Part shown: piece by piece, positions 53,107 to 61,473 of the stretch
Numbering within the stretch: position 1 is the stretch's first letter
How the letters are laid out: each line of letters starts with the position of its first letter
Origin: Nitrospira sp.
Lineage (GTDB): Bacteria; Nitrospirota; Nitrospiria; Nitrospirales; Nitrospiraceae
Reading direction: 5' to 3'
DNA length: 64,000 bases
Assembly: GCA_020846195.1 (NCBI GenBank)
Contig: JADLEJ010000024.1
Coordinates: 62,001-126,000 of the forward strand
Translations under genes and position numbers: made by a program
The notes under the pieces: model-generated
What the model saw: the letters and a program-made list of their open reading frames with translations, nothing else
Database searches by the model: none
Told to the model about the DNA's origin: nothing

Positions 53107-53136
53107 TTGACAAAGCAAAAGACGAAGTGCTAAAGA
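53107..53136 (+). promoter_or_regulatory. Candidate promoter of the ChdC/Cld-family gene
   Basis: Consensus TTGACA at 53107, 18-bp spacer, TAAAGA at 53131. The transcript would carry a leader of about 45 nt with a strong GGAGGAG ribosome site. Confidence 0.4.
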
Positions 53137-53187
53137 GACCGATCTTTACATACCTGACTTTTCAAGAAGTTATACGGAGGAGTTCCG

Positions 53188-53910
53188 ATGCCGAGTCCTG
53201 AACAAACCGCCCCAGCGCAGCCACCGAAGCGGCAATTCGTCAATTTCACATTTTATAAAGTCGACCCGGCCTGGCGGCGGCTTCCCGAAGCCGAGCGCAC
53301 CAAGGGGAAACAGGAGTTTCTCAAAGCCGTGGAAGAGTATGCCGGACGCGTGCTCGTCGTCGCCTACTCCGCGGTCGGTATCCGCGGCGATTGCGACATC
53401 ATGCTCTGGCGCATCAGCTACGAGCTGGAGCTGTTCCAGGAAATGACCACGAAGATTCTCTCGTCAGGACTGGGCCAGTACATCACGACCCCCTACTCCT
53501 ACCTGGCGATGACCAAGCGGTCGATCTATGTGGACAACCATACTCACGAAGGGCAGGAGAGCAAGCGGCTGACGGTCGTCCCTGGAAAGGGCAAATACAT
53601 TTTCGTGTATCCGTTCCTCAAGACCCGCGAGTGGTTCCTGCTGACGAAGGCGGCCCGCCAGGGCATGATGGACGAACACATTGAAGTCGGCCATCGCTTC
53701 CCCTCCGTCAAACTGAATACGACCTACTCGTTCGGGCTCGACGACCAGGAATGGGTCGTGGCGTTCGAAAGCGATAAGCCGGAAGACTTCCTCGACCTCG
53801 TCATGGCCTTGCGCGAAACCGAGGGATCGCGTTACACGTTGCGCGATACACCGATCTTTACCTGCATTCGCAAGACCGTGAAGGAAACGCTCGACACGCT
53901 CGGCGGGTAA
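53188..53910 (+). CDS. Chlorite dismutase-family heme protein, coproheme decarboxylase (ChdC/HemQ)-like
   Basis: 240 residues, one alpha/beta dimeric barrel pair. Proximal heme ligand His164 (MMDEHIEVG) is conserved. The residue 13 positions later is Asn177; true chlorite dismutases have Arg there and Firmicutes coproheme decarboxylases Gln, so chlorite breakdown is unlikely. Tyr141 in the VYPF motif aligns with the Tyr that forms the radical in ChdC (Tyr145 in Staphylococcus). GLDDQEWVVAFESDKPEDF matches the family. Predicted role: oxidative decarboxylation of coproheme III to heme b. No other heme gene is adjacent. The gene is monocistronic, with its own promoter, strong GGAGGAG site and terminator. 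Confidence 0.82.
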   Translation: MPSPEQTAPAQPPKRQFVNFTFYKVDPAWRRLPEAERTKGKQEFLKAVEEYAGRVLVVAYSAVGIRGDCDIMLWRISYELELFQEMTTKILSSGLGQYITTPYSYLAMTKRSIYVDNHTHEGQESKRLTVVPGKGKYIFVYPFLKTREWFLLTKAARQGMMDEHIEVGHRFPSVKLNTTYSFGLDDQEWVVAFESDKPEDFLDLVMALRETEGSRYTLRDTPIFTCIRKTVKETLDTLGG

Positions 53911-53933
53911 GACCTAGATCCATCCGATTCCAG

Positions 53934-53971
53934 ACGGCCTTCGATCCTGAGATCGAAGGCCGTTCTTTTTT
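53934..53971 (+). terminator. Rho-independent terminator after the ChdC-like gene
   Basis: Perfect 13-bp stem ACGGCCTTCGATC / GATCGAAGGCCGT with loop CTGA, followed by TCTTTTTT. The best intrinsic terminator on the plus strand in this window. Confidence 0.9.
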
Positions 53972-54104
53972 CCAGCCAGACGCCCGGATAAACCAACCCC
54001 CGAGCAAGGAACGATGCCACGGGAGCAGAGATTCCGCTTTGACAGCGAATTCGCGCATATGTTACCTCTACTAGGTCTTCTTTCATCATCAATCAGGTAC
54101 GATC

Positions 54105-54323
54105 ATGGCAGACACCACCGCCCTCTATGCGCTCCGATTCCCCGACGGATCGGTCAGCCTGTACATCGACGAGCACTACGCCAAAGATCGCGGGGTCGAT
54201 CCGTCCAAACTGGTCAAAATCGAGATCCCTCGAGAGATGTTTATTAACGGCAGCGTGCAGGAAGTTCGCGAATACGTGGCGCTGTATTTGGAGACGCACC
54301 AGCAGCAAGCCGGGAACGCCTAA
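54105..54323 (+). CDS. Conserved-looking 72-residue hypothetical protein
   Basis: Acidic, compact protein: TALYALRFPDGSVSLYIDEHYAKD, then DPSKLVKIEIPREMF and a C-terminal helix EVREYVALYLE. The beta-beta-alpha pattern and high coding quality argue for a real gene. It precedes the 392-residue hypothetical gene by 26 bp, probably in one operon. Family and role unknown. Confidence 0.65.
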   Translation: MADTTALYALRFPDGSVSLYIDEHYAKDRGVDPSKLVKIEIPREMFINGSVQEVREYVALYLETHQQQAGNA

Positions 54324-54349
54324 CCTACGCAGACAGGACACACATCGCT

Positions 54350-55528
54350 ATGCCTTCAACGATGGCCTCTCCCCTGACCGCCGAGCTGATCCAGGACGTC
54401 ATTGCCAATCTGCCGATTCAGGGCCGCATCGTGCTCCGCCTGTTGCTGATCCAGCATCTGGACGTGACGCACGAAGAAATCCTGTTCATGGTCTCAGACC
54501 GGCCCGATCCCCGTTGCGTCTCGGGGAAGAAGCCCATCACGACCATGACGGAAGAATCGATCTCGGCGATGGTGAGCCGGCGGGACGAATATCGCCGACG
54601 CGCCAGACTCCGCCGTGAACGGACGACCCTGCAGTGCCTGGCCCTCTCCACTCTCGTGGCGACTGCGGAAAGACTGATCGACCGAACCTCGACCCTGCTG
54701 GCCACCCGCGGCATATCTACGGAGGCGGTCGCCAATCTGAAAGCCCAGGCCCGCGTGGCCGTCCCCGGCCCCGCGTTGCGCGTATTGGAAGAACGATGGG
54801 ATAAGAACGATATCTCGGCGGACGAGTACCAAAACTACCGGCTGGCGATTGAAATGCAGACGCACATTCGCATGGTCGAACGCTTCAAAACGAGGCTGGC
54901 GCTGGCCGAACGCGAGCGGCAGACCTCCGACCAGACCACCTTGCTGGACCATGAGATCGGCCATATCTGGGGCATTCCCGCCGGTACGCTGGCCGCCCGC
55001 AAGGTGAAATTTCTCTCGCAATATCTGATGGCGCTTCAATCCGCCTTGTCCGGCACTCCATCCGCTCCCAACAGCATTCCTCCGCTCGATTTGTGGAAGG
55101 ATACCTTGGCGACGCTCGCGCGCACGCCGATTCAGCGCTCCATCGCCACCTATGATGGCCTGGAACAAACCGAGTCCGCCTTGATCGAAAAACTCACGAC
55201 CTACGTCCTCGGCGCCTTGCCGGAAAATATCGAGGTTAAGTTTTGGAACTCGCTGGTCTACGGAGCCAGCTCCCAAGCGATGCACAGCGAAAACACCCGC
55301 ACGCTATTCGGGCTGCAACGGCTCATCTCCATTCAACAAGACACCGATACCAGCCCTGAGGCGCTCGATGAAGAGCTGCTGAAGCGGACGGCCCCGCGGG
55401 CAAAACTCGACGCCGACGCCCTTGATGGTTCCTCCGAGTCGAAGATGGTTATCACCGATCATCAAAAACAGATCCTGCACAACTTCATCGGAGAAGATGC
55501 CAGCGGCAGAGCATCGGATAAGTGGTAG
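54350..55528 (+). CDS. Hypothetical alpha-helical protein
   Basis: 392 residues, no signal peptide or membrane segment. Mostly charged helices (MVSRRDEYRRRARLRRERTTL, VERFKTRLALAERERQTSD). The N-terminal ~50 residues (IQGRIVLRLLLIQHLDVTHEEILFM) could be a small winged-helix-like unit. HEIGHIWG around residue 202 looks like a metalloprotease HExxH motif at first sight but is HEIGHIW (H-E-I-G-H), so a zinc-site test would be informative. Follows the 72-residue gene; function unknown. Confidence 0.7.
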   Translation: MPSTMASPLTAELIQDVIANLPIQGRIVLRLLLIQHLDVTHEEILFMVSDRPDPRCVSGKKPITTMTEESISAMVSRRDEYRRRARLRRERTTLQCLALSTLVATAERLIDRTSTLLATRGISTEAVANLKAQARVAVPGPALRVLEERWDKNDISADEYQNYRLAIEMQTHIRMVERFKTRLALAERERQTSDQTTLLDHEIGHIWGIPAGTLAARKVKFLSQYLMALQSALSGTPSAPNSIPPLDLWKDTLATLARTPIQRSIATYDGLEQTESALIEKLTTYVLGALPENIEVKFWNSLVYGASSQAMHSENTRTLFGLQRLISIQQDTDTSPEALDEELLKRTAPRAKLDADALDGSSESKMVITDHQKQILHNFIGEDASGRASDKW

Positions 55529-55540
55529 ATGCCGGCTCTC

Positions 55541-55568
55541 TTGCGAATTGCGTTCGGTCGGGTATAAT
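55541..55568 (+). promoter_or_regulatory. Candidate promoter of the OB-fold gene
   Basis: TTGCGA at 55541, 16-bp spacer, perfect TATAAT at 55563. The predicted transcript start is only about 5 nt before the ATG at 55580, so the message would be nearly leaderless. Confidence 0.5.
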
Positions 55569-55579
55569 CAGATTCAACG

Positions 55580-56011
55580 ATGTTGACACACCCTGCCAGA
55601 GGTCTCCGTTTCTTCACAGTGCTTGCTGCGCTCTTGTCCGCGACGATCATGATCGGAACTATCGGCGGACCTTCCGCGGCATCGGCGGCGGGACTGATTG
55701 AAATCGCCGAGTTGCTGGCGCATCCGGAACAATATGACCATCAAGATGTCATGGTGAGCGGGGCCGTTACGAATGTGCAATTAGCCACCAACCGCCAAGG
55801 GCAGCCAGCCTACGGATTCCTATTGAAAGACCAGATGGGGACGCTCAAAGTGATCAGCCTCGGCCAGGCCGATATTCGTGAAGGCGACCAAGTCATTGTC
55901 GAGGGCGTCTTCAACCGTCTGCGCCAAGTCGGACGCTCAATCGTCTACAATGAAATCAAAGCGCTGTCGGTAAAGCCGCTCAATCGCTTGAATCCCGACC
56001 TCGTCGGATAG
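55580..56011 (+). CDS. Secreted OB-fold protein
   Basis: 143 residues. Signal peptide (FFTVLAALLSATIMIG, cleavage near ASAA), then a small OB-fold of the tRNA_anti/CcmE-like kind: IAELLAHPEQYDHQDVMVSGAVTNVQ, YGFLLKDQMGTLKVIS, EGDQVIVEGVF. Periplasmic OB proteins of this type bind small ligands or oligosaccharides. Followed 38 bp later by a lipoprotein gene. Confidence 0.72.
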   Translation: MLTHPARGLRFFTVLAALLSATIMIGTIGGPSAASAAGLIEIAELLAHPEQYDHQDVMVSGAVTNVQLATNRQGQPAYGFLLKDQMGTLKVISLGQADIREGDQVIVEGVFNRLRQVGRSIVYNEIKALSVKPLNRLNPDLVG

Positions 56012-56049
56012 TTTATCCCCCTACCGCAAGCCAGACCGGTCCATACTTG

Positions 56050-56493
56050 ATGGGACAACTACTCTCTACTCAGACGTCAGCCACCCAGCGAAAATCACAT
56101 TGGATCGCATCCAGCCCATTCCCTGCGTCGGCGATTCTCTCATGCCTGCTACTGACTCTCGCCAGTTGCGCAACCGCCGCCACCGTCGGGGAATACCCGA
56201 ATCAGCAAAAAGTCATCGGCAAATCGAAAGCCGATATTCTTGCTTGCGCAGGCAACCCGGTGAAGGAACAGACTCGCAACGACGTCGTCCTCCTCCAATA
56301 TTATAAGGAAGCGCCGGTGCTCGAAGAATCCCAGCCGGTTGGGAAAGGCAGCATGTCGACGATCCGGCATGGCTGCTGGGCCACTGTGGTGCTGATGGAG
56401 GATCGCGTCACCGACGTGCGTTATCGGTTCGCGCCTCCGAGCATGGATGCCTCCAACGATTGCGAAGCGATCTTCGAGACCTGCGCGCAATAG
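56050..56493 (+). CDS. Lipoprotein, BamE/SmpA-like in part
   Basis: 147 residues. The N-terminal hydrophobic segment ends in a lipobox (LTLASC), so the mature protein would be lipid-anchored at Cys. QQKVIGKSKADILACAGNP resembles the BamE/OmlA repeat (G-x-S-x-x-x-V/I-x-x-x-x-G-x-P). Five further cysteines near the middle and end (HGCWA, NDCEAIFETC) are unusual. The hydrophilic first 25 residues before the signal are long; a later start is possible. Confidence 0.65.
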   Translation: MGQLLSTQTSATQRKSHWIASSPFPASAILSCLLLTLASCATAATVGEYPNQQKVIGKSKADILACAGNPVKEQTRNDVVLLQYYKEAPVLEESQPVGKGSMSTIRHGCWATVVLMEDRVTDVRYRFAPPSMDASNDCEAIFETCAQ

Positions 56494-56559
56494 ATCCTCT
56501 CCCAACCCCTTCCCCCTCTGCGTACCTTTCCATTTCCGCCTAGCCGCCCGCAGTGAATC

Positions 56560-57495
56560 ATGGTACTCCTACTAGGCATGGCGCTCCGGCAGCACATTCT
56601 GACATGGTTTATAGCCTGGCTCTTCGCTTGGATAGCCCCCATCGATGTCCTGGCGCTGGAAAAATACGGACGTCCCCTGCCATCCATGAGCGATCCCGAC
56701 GACGCGGACCGCGAGTCTGAAGAAAGTCTCTTCGCCGGATACCTGCTCACCGGCGCTTTTGCAAAAAACCCTTCCTTTGCCGCCAGACCGGACAACAGCG
56801 GCCTCGTCGGCCTTCGTCATATGCTCCATCTTGAAACGGACCTCTATAAGCAGTATCTGACCTTCTACACAGATCAGAACTTCTTTTCAGACCGTACAAA
56901 CGGCTGGATCGAACTCAGTGAATGGGACAGCACCTATGCCTTTACTGGCGTGGTCGATCACTTCGGCTGGCGGCTTCAATACGAGCGGGATGCGCCGCTC
57001 GACCGCCGAGGCATCAAGCAGGCCTATGCCGACGGCATGATCACGGCTAAACTGCAATCCGCTCAGGATATGGCCTGGTGGCGAAGGCTGTTTCCCAATC
57101 AGAGCCTGACGATGTACGGCGGCGCTGGCTGGCTCTTTCATAACAGCAACTACTTTGCGCGGCCGGACAATACCGGACGCGCGCTCTTCCGCTACGTCGC
57201 CCACGCCGATCTCGACCTCTATAAAAACAAAGTCGTGCTGTATGGAGACGTCAATTTCTTTACCGACCGGGATGGCAGCAATCAGGCTAAGCCGACCGAG
57301 ATGGATTGGATCGTGGGACTTGCCCTGCGCTGGGGCGATCACACGGAACTGGCCGTCTACCATGAGCAGGATCAGCCTCTGGACAAACCGGGGCTGGTGC
57401 AGAAGTACTTGGCCGTACAGCTGCGGTTTTCGTTCGATGTCTCGAAACAAGACGTGGGATTAAGCCGGGTGAAACCCGGCAACGCCATTCAGTGA
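56560..57495 (+). CDS. Probable outer-membrane beta-barrel protein with internal duplication
   Basis: 311 residues, signal peptide-like start (WFIAWLFAWIAPIDVLA). The body is rich in alternating aromatic/hydrophobic strands. Residues ~73-165 and ~197-295 repeat each other: FAARPDNSGLVGLRHML / YFARPDNTGRALFRYVA, TDLYKQYLTFYTDQNFFSDR / LDLYKNKVVLYGDVNFFTDR, and PLDRRGIKQAY / PLDKPGLVQKY. The last strand ends LRFSFDV. Starting at ATG 56578 is also possible. Its 3' end overlaps the convergent SDR gene by 7 bp. No named family recognised. Confidence 0.7.
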   Translation: MVLLLGMALRQHILTWFIAWLFAWIAPIDVLALEKYGRPLPSMSDPDDADRESEESLFAGYLLTGAFAKNPSFAARPDNSGLVGLRHMLHLETDLYKQYLTFYTDQNFFSDRTNGWIELSEWDSTYAFTGVVDHFGWRLQYERDAPLDRRGIKQAYADGMITAKLQSAQDMAWWRRLFPNQSLTMYGGAGWLFHNSNYFARPDNTGRALFRYVAHADLDLYKNKVVLYGDVNFFTDRDGSNQAKPTEMDWIVGLALRWGDHTELAVYHEQDQPLDKPGLVQKYLAVQLRFSFDVSKQDVGLSRVKPGNAIQ

Positions 57496-58352
57496 GGCAG
57501 GTTCAGAATCCATGTCATGAGCCGGTCCGACCATCGGTCCGACAACAGCTTGATCATCAGCGCCCGCACCTTCGCATCGCGCCCCACAAGATACCGGGTT
57601 TTCGGATGGGAAGCCGTCAAGGCATGAGCGACGGCATCCGCCACGGCGTCAGGGGGAATCGCCCTCGCCGCCGCTCCAGCCACGCGCGCCCGAACGCCTG
57701 CAATCACTCCGGCATAGAGGGACTTCAACTCTTCCGATGTCACCACCTCTAATTCTTCGGCCTTCGCGCCCGACTTTGCCCAAATCGGCGTGGCAATCGC
57801 GCCAGGCTCTACAATAGAGACCTTGATTCCCCACTGCTGCACTTCGAGCCGCAAGGCATCCGTCACCGCTTCCAACGCGAACTTCGAGGCCGAATACGGC
57901 CCCATCACCGGCATCGCGGCGCGGCCGGCAATCGAGCCCATATTCACGATTCGCCCGCGCCCTTGACGCAGCAGCGGAAGAAAGGCTTGCGTCACCGCAA
58001 CCTGCCCAATCACATTCACCTCAAACTGCCGGCGTAGATCGGCAATCGGCACAGCCTCCAGTGGACCGACCACGGCGATCCCCGCATTGTTCACAAGGCC
58101 GGCCAGCCCGCGATCCCCGACTAGCTCCGTCACCGCCTGCCGTGCCCGCGCAATCGAACCGGCATCGGTAACATCCAACAGGAGCGCTCGAAGCTGCCCC
58201 GATGCCTGCGCCTGCAAGGCCTCGCCATCTTCTATCCTGCGCACCCCGGCCAACACGGTAAAGCCAAGCCGGTCGAGATGCCACGCGCAGGCCGCGCCGA
58301 TTCCGGTCGAGGCACCGGTGATCACCACTGTTTTCCCATTGCCGTTTAACAT
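57489..58352 (-). CDS. SDR family oxidoreductase
   Basis: 287 residues, classical short-chain dehydrogenase: NAD(P)-binding TGASTGIG at 13-20, LVNNAGIA, catalytic Ser in MGSIAG and Tyr/Lys in YSASK (about residue 160-164). Arg38-Arg39 in GVRRIED after the second strand favour NADP. The extended C-terminal helices (KVRALMIKLLSDRWSDRLM) are like those of retinol/steroid dehydrogenase-type SDRs. Substrate unknown. Confidence 0.9.
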   Translation of the reverse strand: MLNGNGKTVVITGASTGIGAACAWHLDRLGFTVLAGVRRIEDGEALQAQASGQLRALLLDVTDAGSIARARQAVTELVGDRGLAGLVNNAGIAVVGPLEAVPIADLRRQFEVNVIGQVAVTQAFLPLLRQGRGRIVNMGSIAGRAAMPVMGPYSASKFALEAVTDALRLEVQQWGIKVSIVEPGAIATPIWAKSGAKAEELEVVTSEELKSLYAGVIAGVRARVAGAAARAIPPDAVADAVAHALTASHPKTRYLVGRDAKVRALMIKLLSDRWSDRLMTWILNLPH

Positions 58353-59015
58353 TTCACTGTCCCTTCAGCCCACAACCACGACCAGAACTCGGCTATCCTC
58401 GTCTTTTGTATTCTGCCCCTGACTAAAAGCCATCGCGAAATTCGATCATACGAGCACGGCTTGGAGGAACACAACCGAGTCAGGAAATGAATTTCCCAAC
58501 ATCGATTAAGAGATCGCAATCACGATTCAGAACTCTATCGAGCACCGATACTGAGAGAGAAAATGACCTTCCATGAAAAATATTTTCATGACCCCATGCT
58601 ATCGAATCACCTGTGAAACCTGGCCCACGCACCCACGTCATCCCCGCCCACGCTTCTTCGCCGAAGCATCGGGCGCTTGGAATAGCCGGATCATCAGCCG
58701 TCATTGCCGGGCGGCACAAACAGCAGAAGAGCTGGAAACCAGCTCCAGCAAACGATCAGCGCCAATTGCATTGCTTATCGCATGCACAGAACGGTTATCG
58801 ACACCCCAGCTTCCAACGGTTGAACTCAAATGCGTCCCCTTACATCAGCCAATCTTTGCCCCTCGCAAGGGAGTGAATCCAGAAGGGCGGAAGCTCCATC
58901 CATTTTCTAGCCGCCCCATAAAATCCTCGCGGAAGTAATTTACTCGCCGCACAATCTCTGCTATACCTGTCACATCGACTTATAACTTTTTACACCGAAG
59001 GGGGGTGAAGTACTC
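58353..59015. other. 663-bp gap without a convincing gene; palindromes and a degenerate repeat
   Basis: Short frames exist on both strands but lack ribosome sites and ordered composition. Visible structure: a perfect 8-bp inverted repeat CATGAAAA-ATA-TTTTCATG at 58572-58590; and 58632-58750, whose CGTCATCCCCGCCCACGC start and GAGCTGG-AAA-CCAGCTC palindrome (58729-58745) look like a dispersed intergenic repeat of the CGTCATCCCCGC type. TATAAC at 58981 may be the -10 for the lysine-rich peptide gene that follows. Confidence 0.4.
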
Positions 59016-59081
59016 ATGGCCACGAAGAAAGCAGCAGCGAAGAAGCCTGTAAAAAAGGCTGCCGCGAAGAAGAAGAAGTAG
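59016..59081 (+). CDS. 21-residue lysine/alanine-rich peptide
   Basis: ATG to TAG in 66 bp, product MATKKAAAKKPVKKAAAKKK plus one Lys: ten or more lysines and alternating Ala/Pro like the tail of histone H1 or bacterial HU/Hc1-type proteins. A strong AGGGGGGTGAAG site precedes it and a hairpin follows, so it looks like a complete tiny gene. A decayed copy lies 0.5 kb downstream. DNA or RNA binding is plausible; no family known. Confidence 0.55.
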   Translation: MATKKAAAKKPVKKAAAKKKK

Positions 59082-59092
59082 TCGCACCATGG

Positions 59093-59116
59093 GGAGGCGA
59101 CGGTCACGTCGCCTCC
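59093..59116 (+). terminator. Hairpin after the lysine-rich peptide gene
   Basis: Perfect 9-bp stem GGAGGCGAC / GTCGCCTCC with loop GGTCAC, 11 bp after the stop. No T run follows, so it may protect the mRNA end rather than terminate by itself. Confidence 0.5.
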
Positions 59117-59478
59117 TCGCCTCTCTCCCTCACTCACACTCGCATCCAACTCCCGCAATTCAGACTCGCAATACGAAGACGGCTTCCTCGTTCATTTTCT
59201 CATCGCATACTTCTGCTGACTCGGTCGCTGGCCTCATCATTGATTCACTTTTCAGGCTGCGCCACCTCGCCCCGAAAGCTTCCGGCAAATTCAGAATCGA
59301 AAACTCTCGACCGGACCCCATCGCTTCCTCCGGAGAATCCCAACTGGAACGACGGCAGAGAGAAGATCGGTCAAAAAACCAGCTGGACAAACTCAGCGTT
59401 TGGAACGAATCCGCCACTTTCAATAGAATGGTAGAACGGCTGGTGAGCAGGGATACTGAGGCAGGAATGCTACAACTC

Positions 59479-59514
59479 AAAAAAAAGGGGAGGTGATGGC
59501 CACATCACCTCCCC
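59479..59514 (-). terminator. Strong minus-strand terminator
   Basis: On the minus strand GGGGAGGTGATG, loop TGGC, CATCACCTCCCC (12-bp perfect stem, 59487-59514) followed by eight T's. It would end transcripts from the small membrane-protein gene at 59883-60083 or others entering from the right. Confidence 0.8.
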
Positions 59515-59530
59515 AACTTCTTAACCGCTG

Positions 59531-59574
59531 GGTGAAGACCCTTGGCGACCAAGAAAGCAGCAAGAGGATCTTAG
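59531..59574 (+). pseudogene. Decayed copy of the lysine-rich peptide gene
   Basis: GGTGAAG, then a TTG in place of the ATG, then codons for LATKKAARGS and a stop. It aligns with 59005-59045 including the ribosome-site region (GGTGAAG) and the identical run AAGAAAGCAGCA. The copy is cut after ten codons. The surrounding 59,575-59,880 stretch is AT-rich (many A/T runs near 59,590-59,720) and shows no convincing gene; 59,117-59,478 likewise holds only doubtful frames, one with a lipobox-like FSGCATSP near 59,245. Confidence 0.5.
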
Positions 59575-59882
59575 CACGAACAGGCCATAGAAAACACAAT
59601 AGAAAAAAATCTAATTTTAACAATATATTCAGCGACTTGCGATTGTCAGCCAGCAAAATCATCAATCTAGACCATACAAAACTAAGCACAAACGACCATG
59701 ACTCAGCCAGATCGGAGAATCATACAATTCACGATACAATCGACTTACATGAGGCTTGGACCGTAATCTTATCCAGAGAAGTCTGCCTTAGAAGATCTGG
59801 TGAGACTCCCGACACCGGCCGCTCAATGCCTGGATCAACAGCGGCCCTGCCTCCTTTGCAACGCCTATCAGGCCTGCGTGAA

Positions 59883-60083
59883 TCAACCGACCATCTTGCT
59901 CCAGATAAACGGAGTCAGATAATAGGCCGCGAACGAGATCAGCACCCCGAGGACTGCACCGAACAACGCTGCCACATAGAGACCGGCAAAGGGAGAGAAA
60001 AACACGATCAAAATCATTACGAGCGCAATCGCCCGATGGCCTTCGTAAAACTTCCGGCGATATGTAGAGTTGAAGATCTCCAT
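59883..60083 (-). CDS. Small two-helix membrane protein
   Basis: 66 residues from ATG 60083: a basic N-terminus MEIFNSTYRRKFYEGHRA, then two hydrophobic segments (IALVMILIVFFSPFAGLYVAA and FGAVLGVLISFAAYYL) and a short basic end. The pattern is convincing for a real membrane peptide although the ribosome site is poor. Family unknown. Confidence 0.6.
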   Translation of the reverse strand: MEIFNSTYRRKFYEGHRAIALVMILIVFFSPFAGLYVAALFGAVLGVLISFAAYYLTPFIWSKMVG

Positions 60084-60229
60084 GAGGGAATAGCCCAAAT
60101 AGCAGAACTGACCAGAGAACAAATCGATCGATCAGCGCATGAAGCCCAGACGCCGAGCGACAAGAACTACACAACCCGTGGGCAATGCAGCCTACAGACC
60201 TCTCTCAATCACCCTGACTACCCCTCGCG

Positions 60230-60793
60230 TCATTCCCGATAGGTGAATGAAATCATCGGGGTCCAGTGCTCATTGCCATACCCATCGATAAAGCAGGCCC
60301 GCCCTTGCAAAACCTCCCCCTTCTGCCTGACCGGAGGGAGAATCAGCCAATCCGCTCGCCCTTCCGTCAACCCGCGTGACGGAATATCGGTGTGGCCATA
60401 CAAATACCCCTGGGCCTGTCGCACAAGGATATTCCCTTCAACCCGATGAGATGTGGGGATAAACCAATACCGCGCCCCATAGACCACTAAATAGGTCTTG
60501 GGCACCAGCACCGGCTCACTGCTGATATTCGTAAAGAAAAACTCCCCAACCACCTGCATACAGGGCGCGCCGTCCTTCTGTCCCATCTCCCACCATACAT
60601 TGGAGGCTTGCGCCGGCAACACCACCAATGTGCGCTTCGGCACCTTCCAATACACCCGCGCCACACGTGTATTGAGCGCATCCAGCCAGCCACGCACCCC
60701 AAGCTGCCACAGCCGGTACGCTCCGCCGATCGCCACGACCAGACAGACAACTGCCCCAATAGAAGCCAAAAACTGATCCAGCCCATCAAACAT
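60230..60793 (-). CDS. Membrane-anchored hypothetical protein
   Basis: 187 residues: one N-terminal transmembrane helix (ASIGAVVCLVVAIGGAYRLWQLGV), then a beta-rich domain with VGEFFFTNISSEPVLVPKTYLVV, RGLTEGRADWLILPP and a C-terminal CFIDGYGNEHWTPMISFTYRE. The later part resembles an Ig-like/FxLYD-type domain in layout, but no family is recognised. Lies just upstream of the 66-residue gene on the same strand. Confidence 0.65.
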   Translation of the reverse strand: MFDGLDQFLASIGAVVCLVVAIGGAYRLWQLGVRGWLDALNTRVARVYWKVPKRTLVVLPAQASNVWWEMGQKDGAPCMQVVGEFFFTNISSEPVLVPKTYLVVYGARYWFIPTSHRVEGNILVRQAQGYLYGHTDIPSRGLTEGRADWLILPPVRQKGEVLQGRACFIDGYGNEHWTPMISFTYRE

Positions 60794-61004
60794 AACCGTG
60801 CATCCTCTCGCGTCCTAGCCAAGCAACCCGCAACCGCCGACTCAAACCTTCCACGAGACAACCGGGGGAATTCCCATACCAATTCTATTCGCGACCTGGC
60901 AACAATAATTTCTCTCGATCACTAGGTTCGCCAGACCGGGCCTCGCGCAAAGACGAAACCTCCGTCGCCCCGAAGCCTTCTCAACGATTCCAACCGGCCC
61001 CCCA

Positions 61005-61280
61005 TCAGAGCTGCGAATTATCGGACAGATGGCACTGCGCCTGCGCGATGGCCTTCAATAAAATCGTTCGTTCTTTGTGCCGCTTCTTCGAGGTCGGCAC
61101 CGTCCTCACAAACTGCTCCGCAGCCAGAGTCAGAATCTGCAACGCCTCAGCAACAGCGCCCTGCGCGGAAACCCGCGGCGATGACGCACGGGCCAGCGCG
61201 AGCCTTCTCCTGGGCCCCACGTACATCTGCGGTGCAACCGGATTATCCTTTTCCAACTCAGGCCGTCGAAACACTCCCAT
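61005..61280 (-). CDS. 91-residue hypothetical protein
   Basis: Begins MGVFRRPELEKDNPVAP behind an excellent GAGGAGGGTGT ribosome site, which makes translation likely. The middle (VAEALQILTLAAEQFVRTV) is one amphipathic helix, the end KRHKERTILLKAIAQAQCHL another. No family recognised. Stands alone between the 187-residue gene and the divergent propeller gene. Confidence 0.6.
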   Translation of the reverse strand: MGVFRRPELEKDNPVAPQMYVGPRRRLALARASSPRVSAQGAVAEALQILTLAAEQFVRTVPTSKKRHKERTILLKAIAQAQCHLSDNSQL

Positions 61281-61473
61281 ACACCCTCCTCACAGACAAG
61301 GACTCACAATCCTCGCACTGTACTCGATTCACGACTGGAATTGCAGCTAGCGGTGAGGGTGCGGCCTATCATCAGGGCGTTGGAATCCTGTTGAACGCAC
61401 AGGACTTCACGCGCTTGCTTCAACGTCGTGAGAAGAGTAGCCTTCCCTATCTCCCCCTAACCATGAGGCTATC

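Noticed and set aside
53188..53910. True chlorite dismutase
   Set aside because: The catalytic distal Arg is replaced by Asn177 while the ChdC Tyr141 is kept, so coproheme decarboxylase-like is the better label.
58573..58938. 121-codon plus-strand frame
   Set aside because: Composition shifts along its length and it crosses a likely intergenic repeat; overlapping frames of similar size exist on both strands.
59240..59434. Small lipoprotein gene with FSGCATSP lipobox-like motif
   Set aside because: No ATG, weak signal segment and no ribosome site; possibly a remnant, not enough for a gene call.
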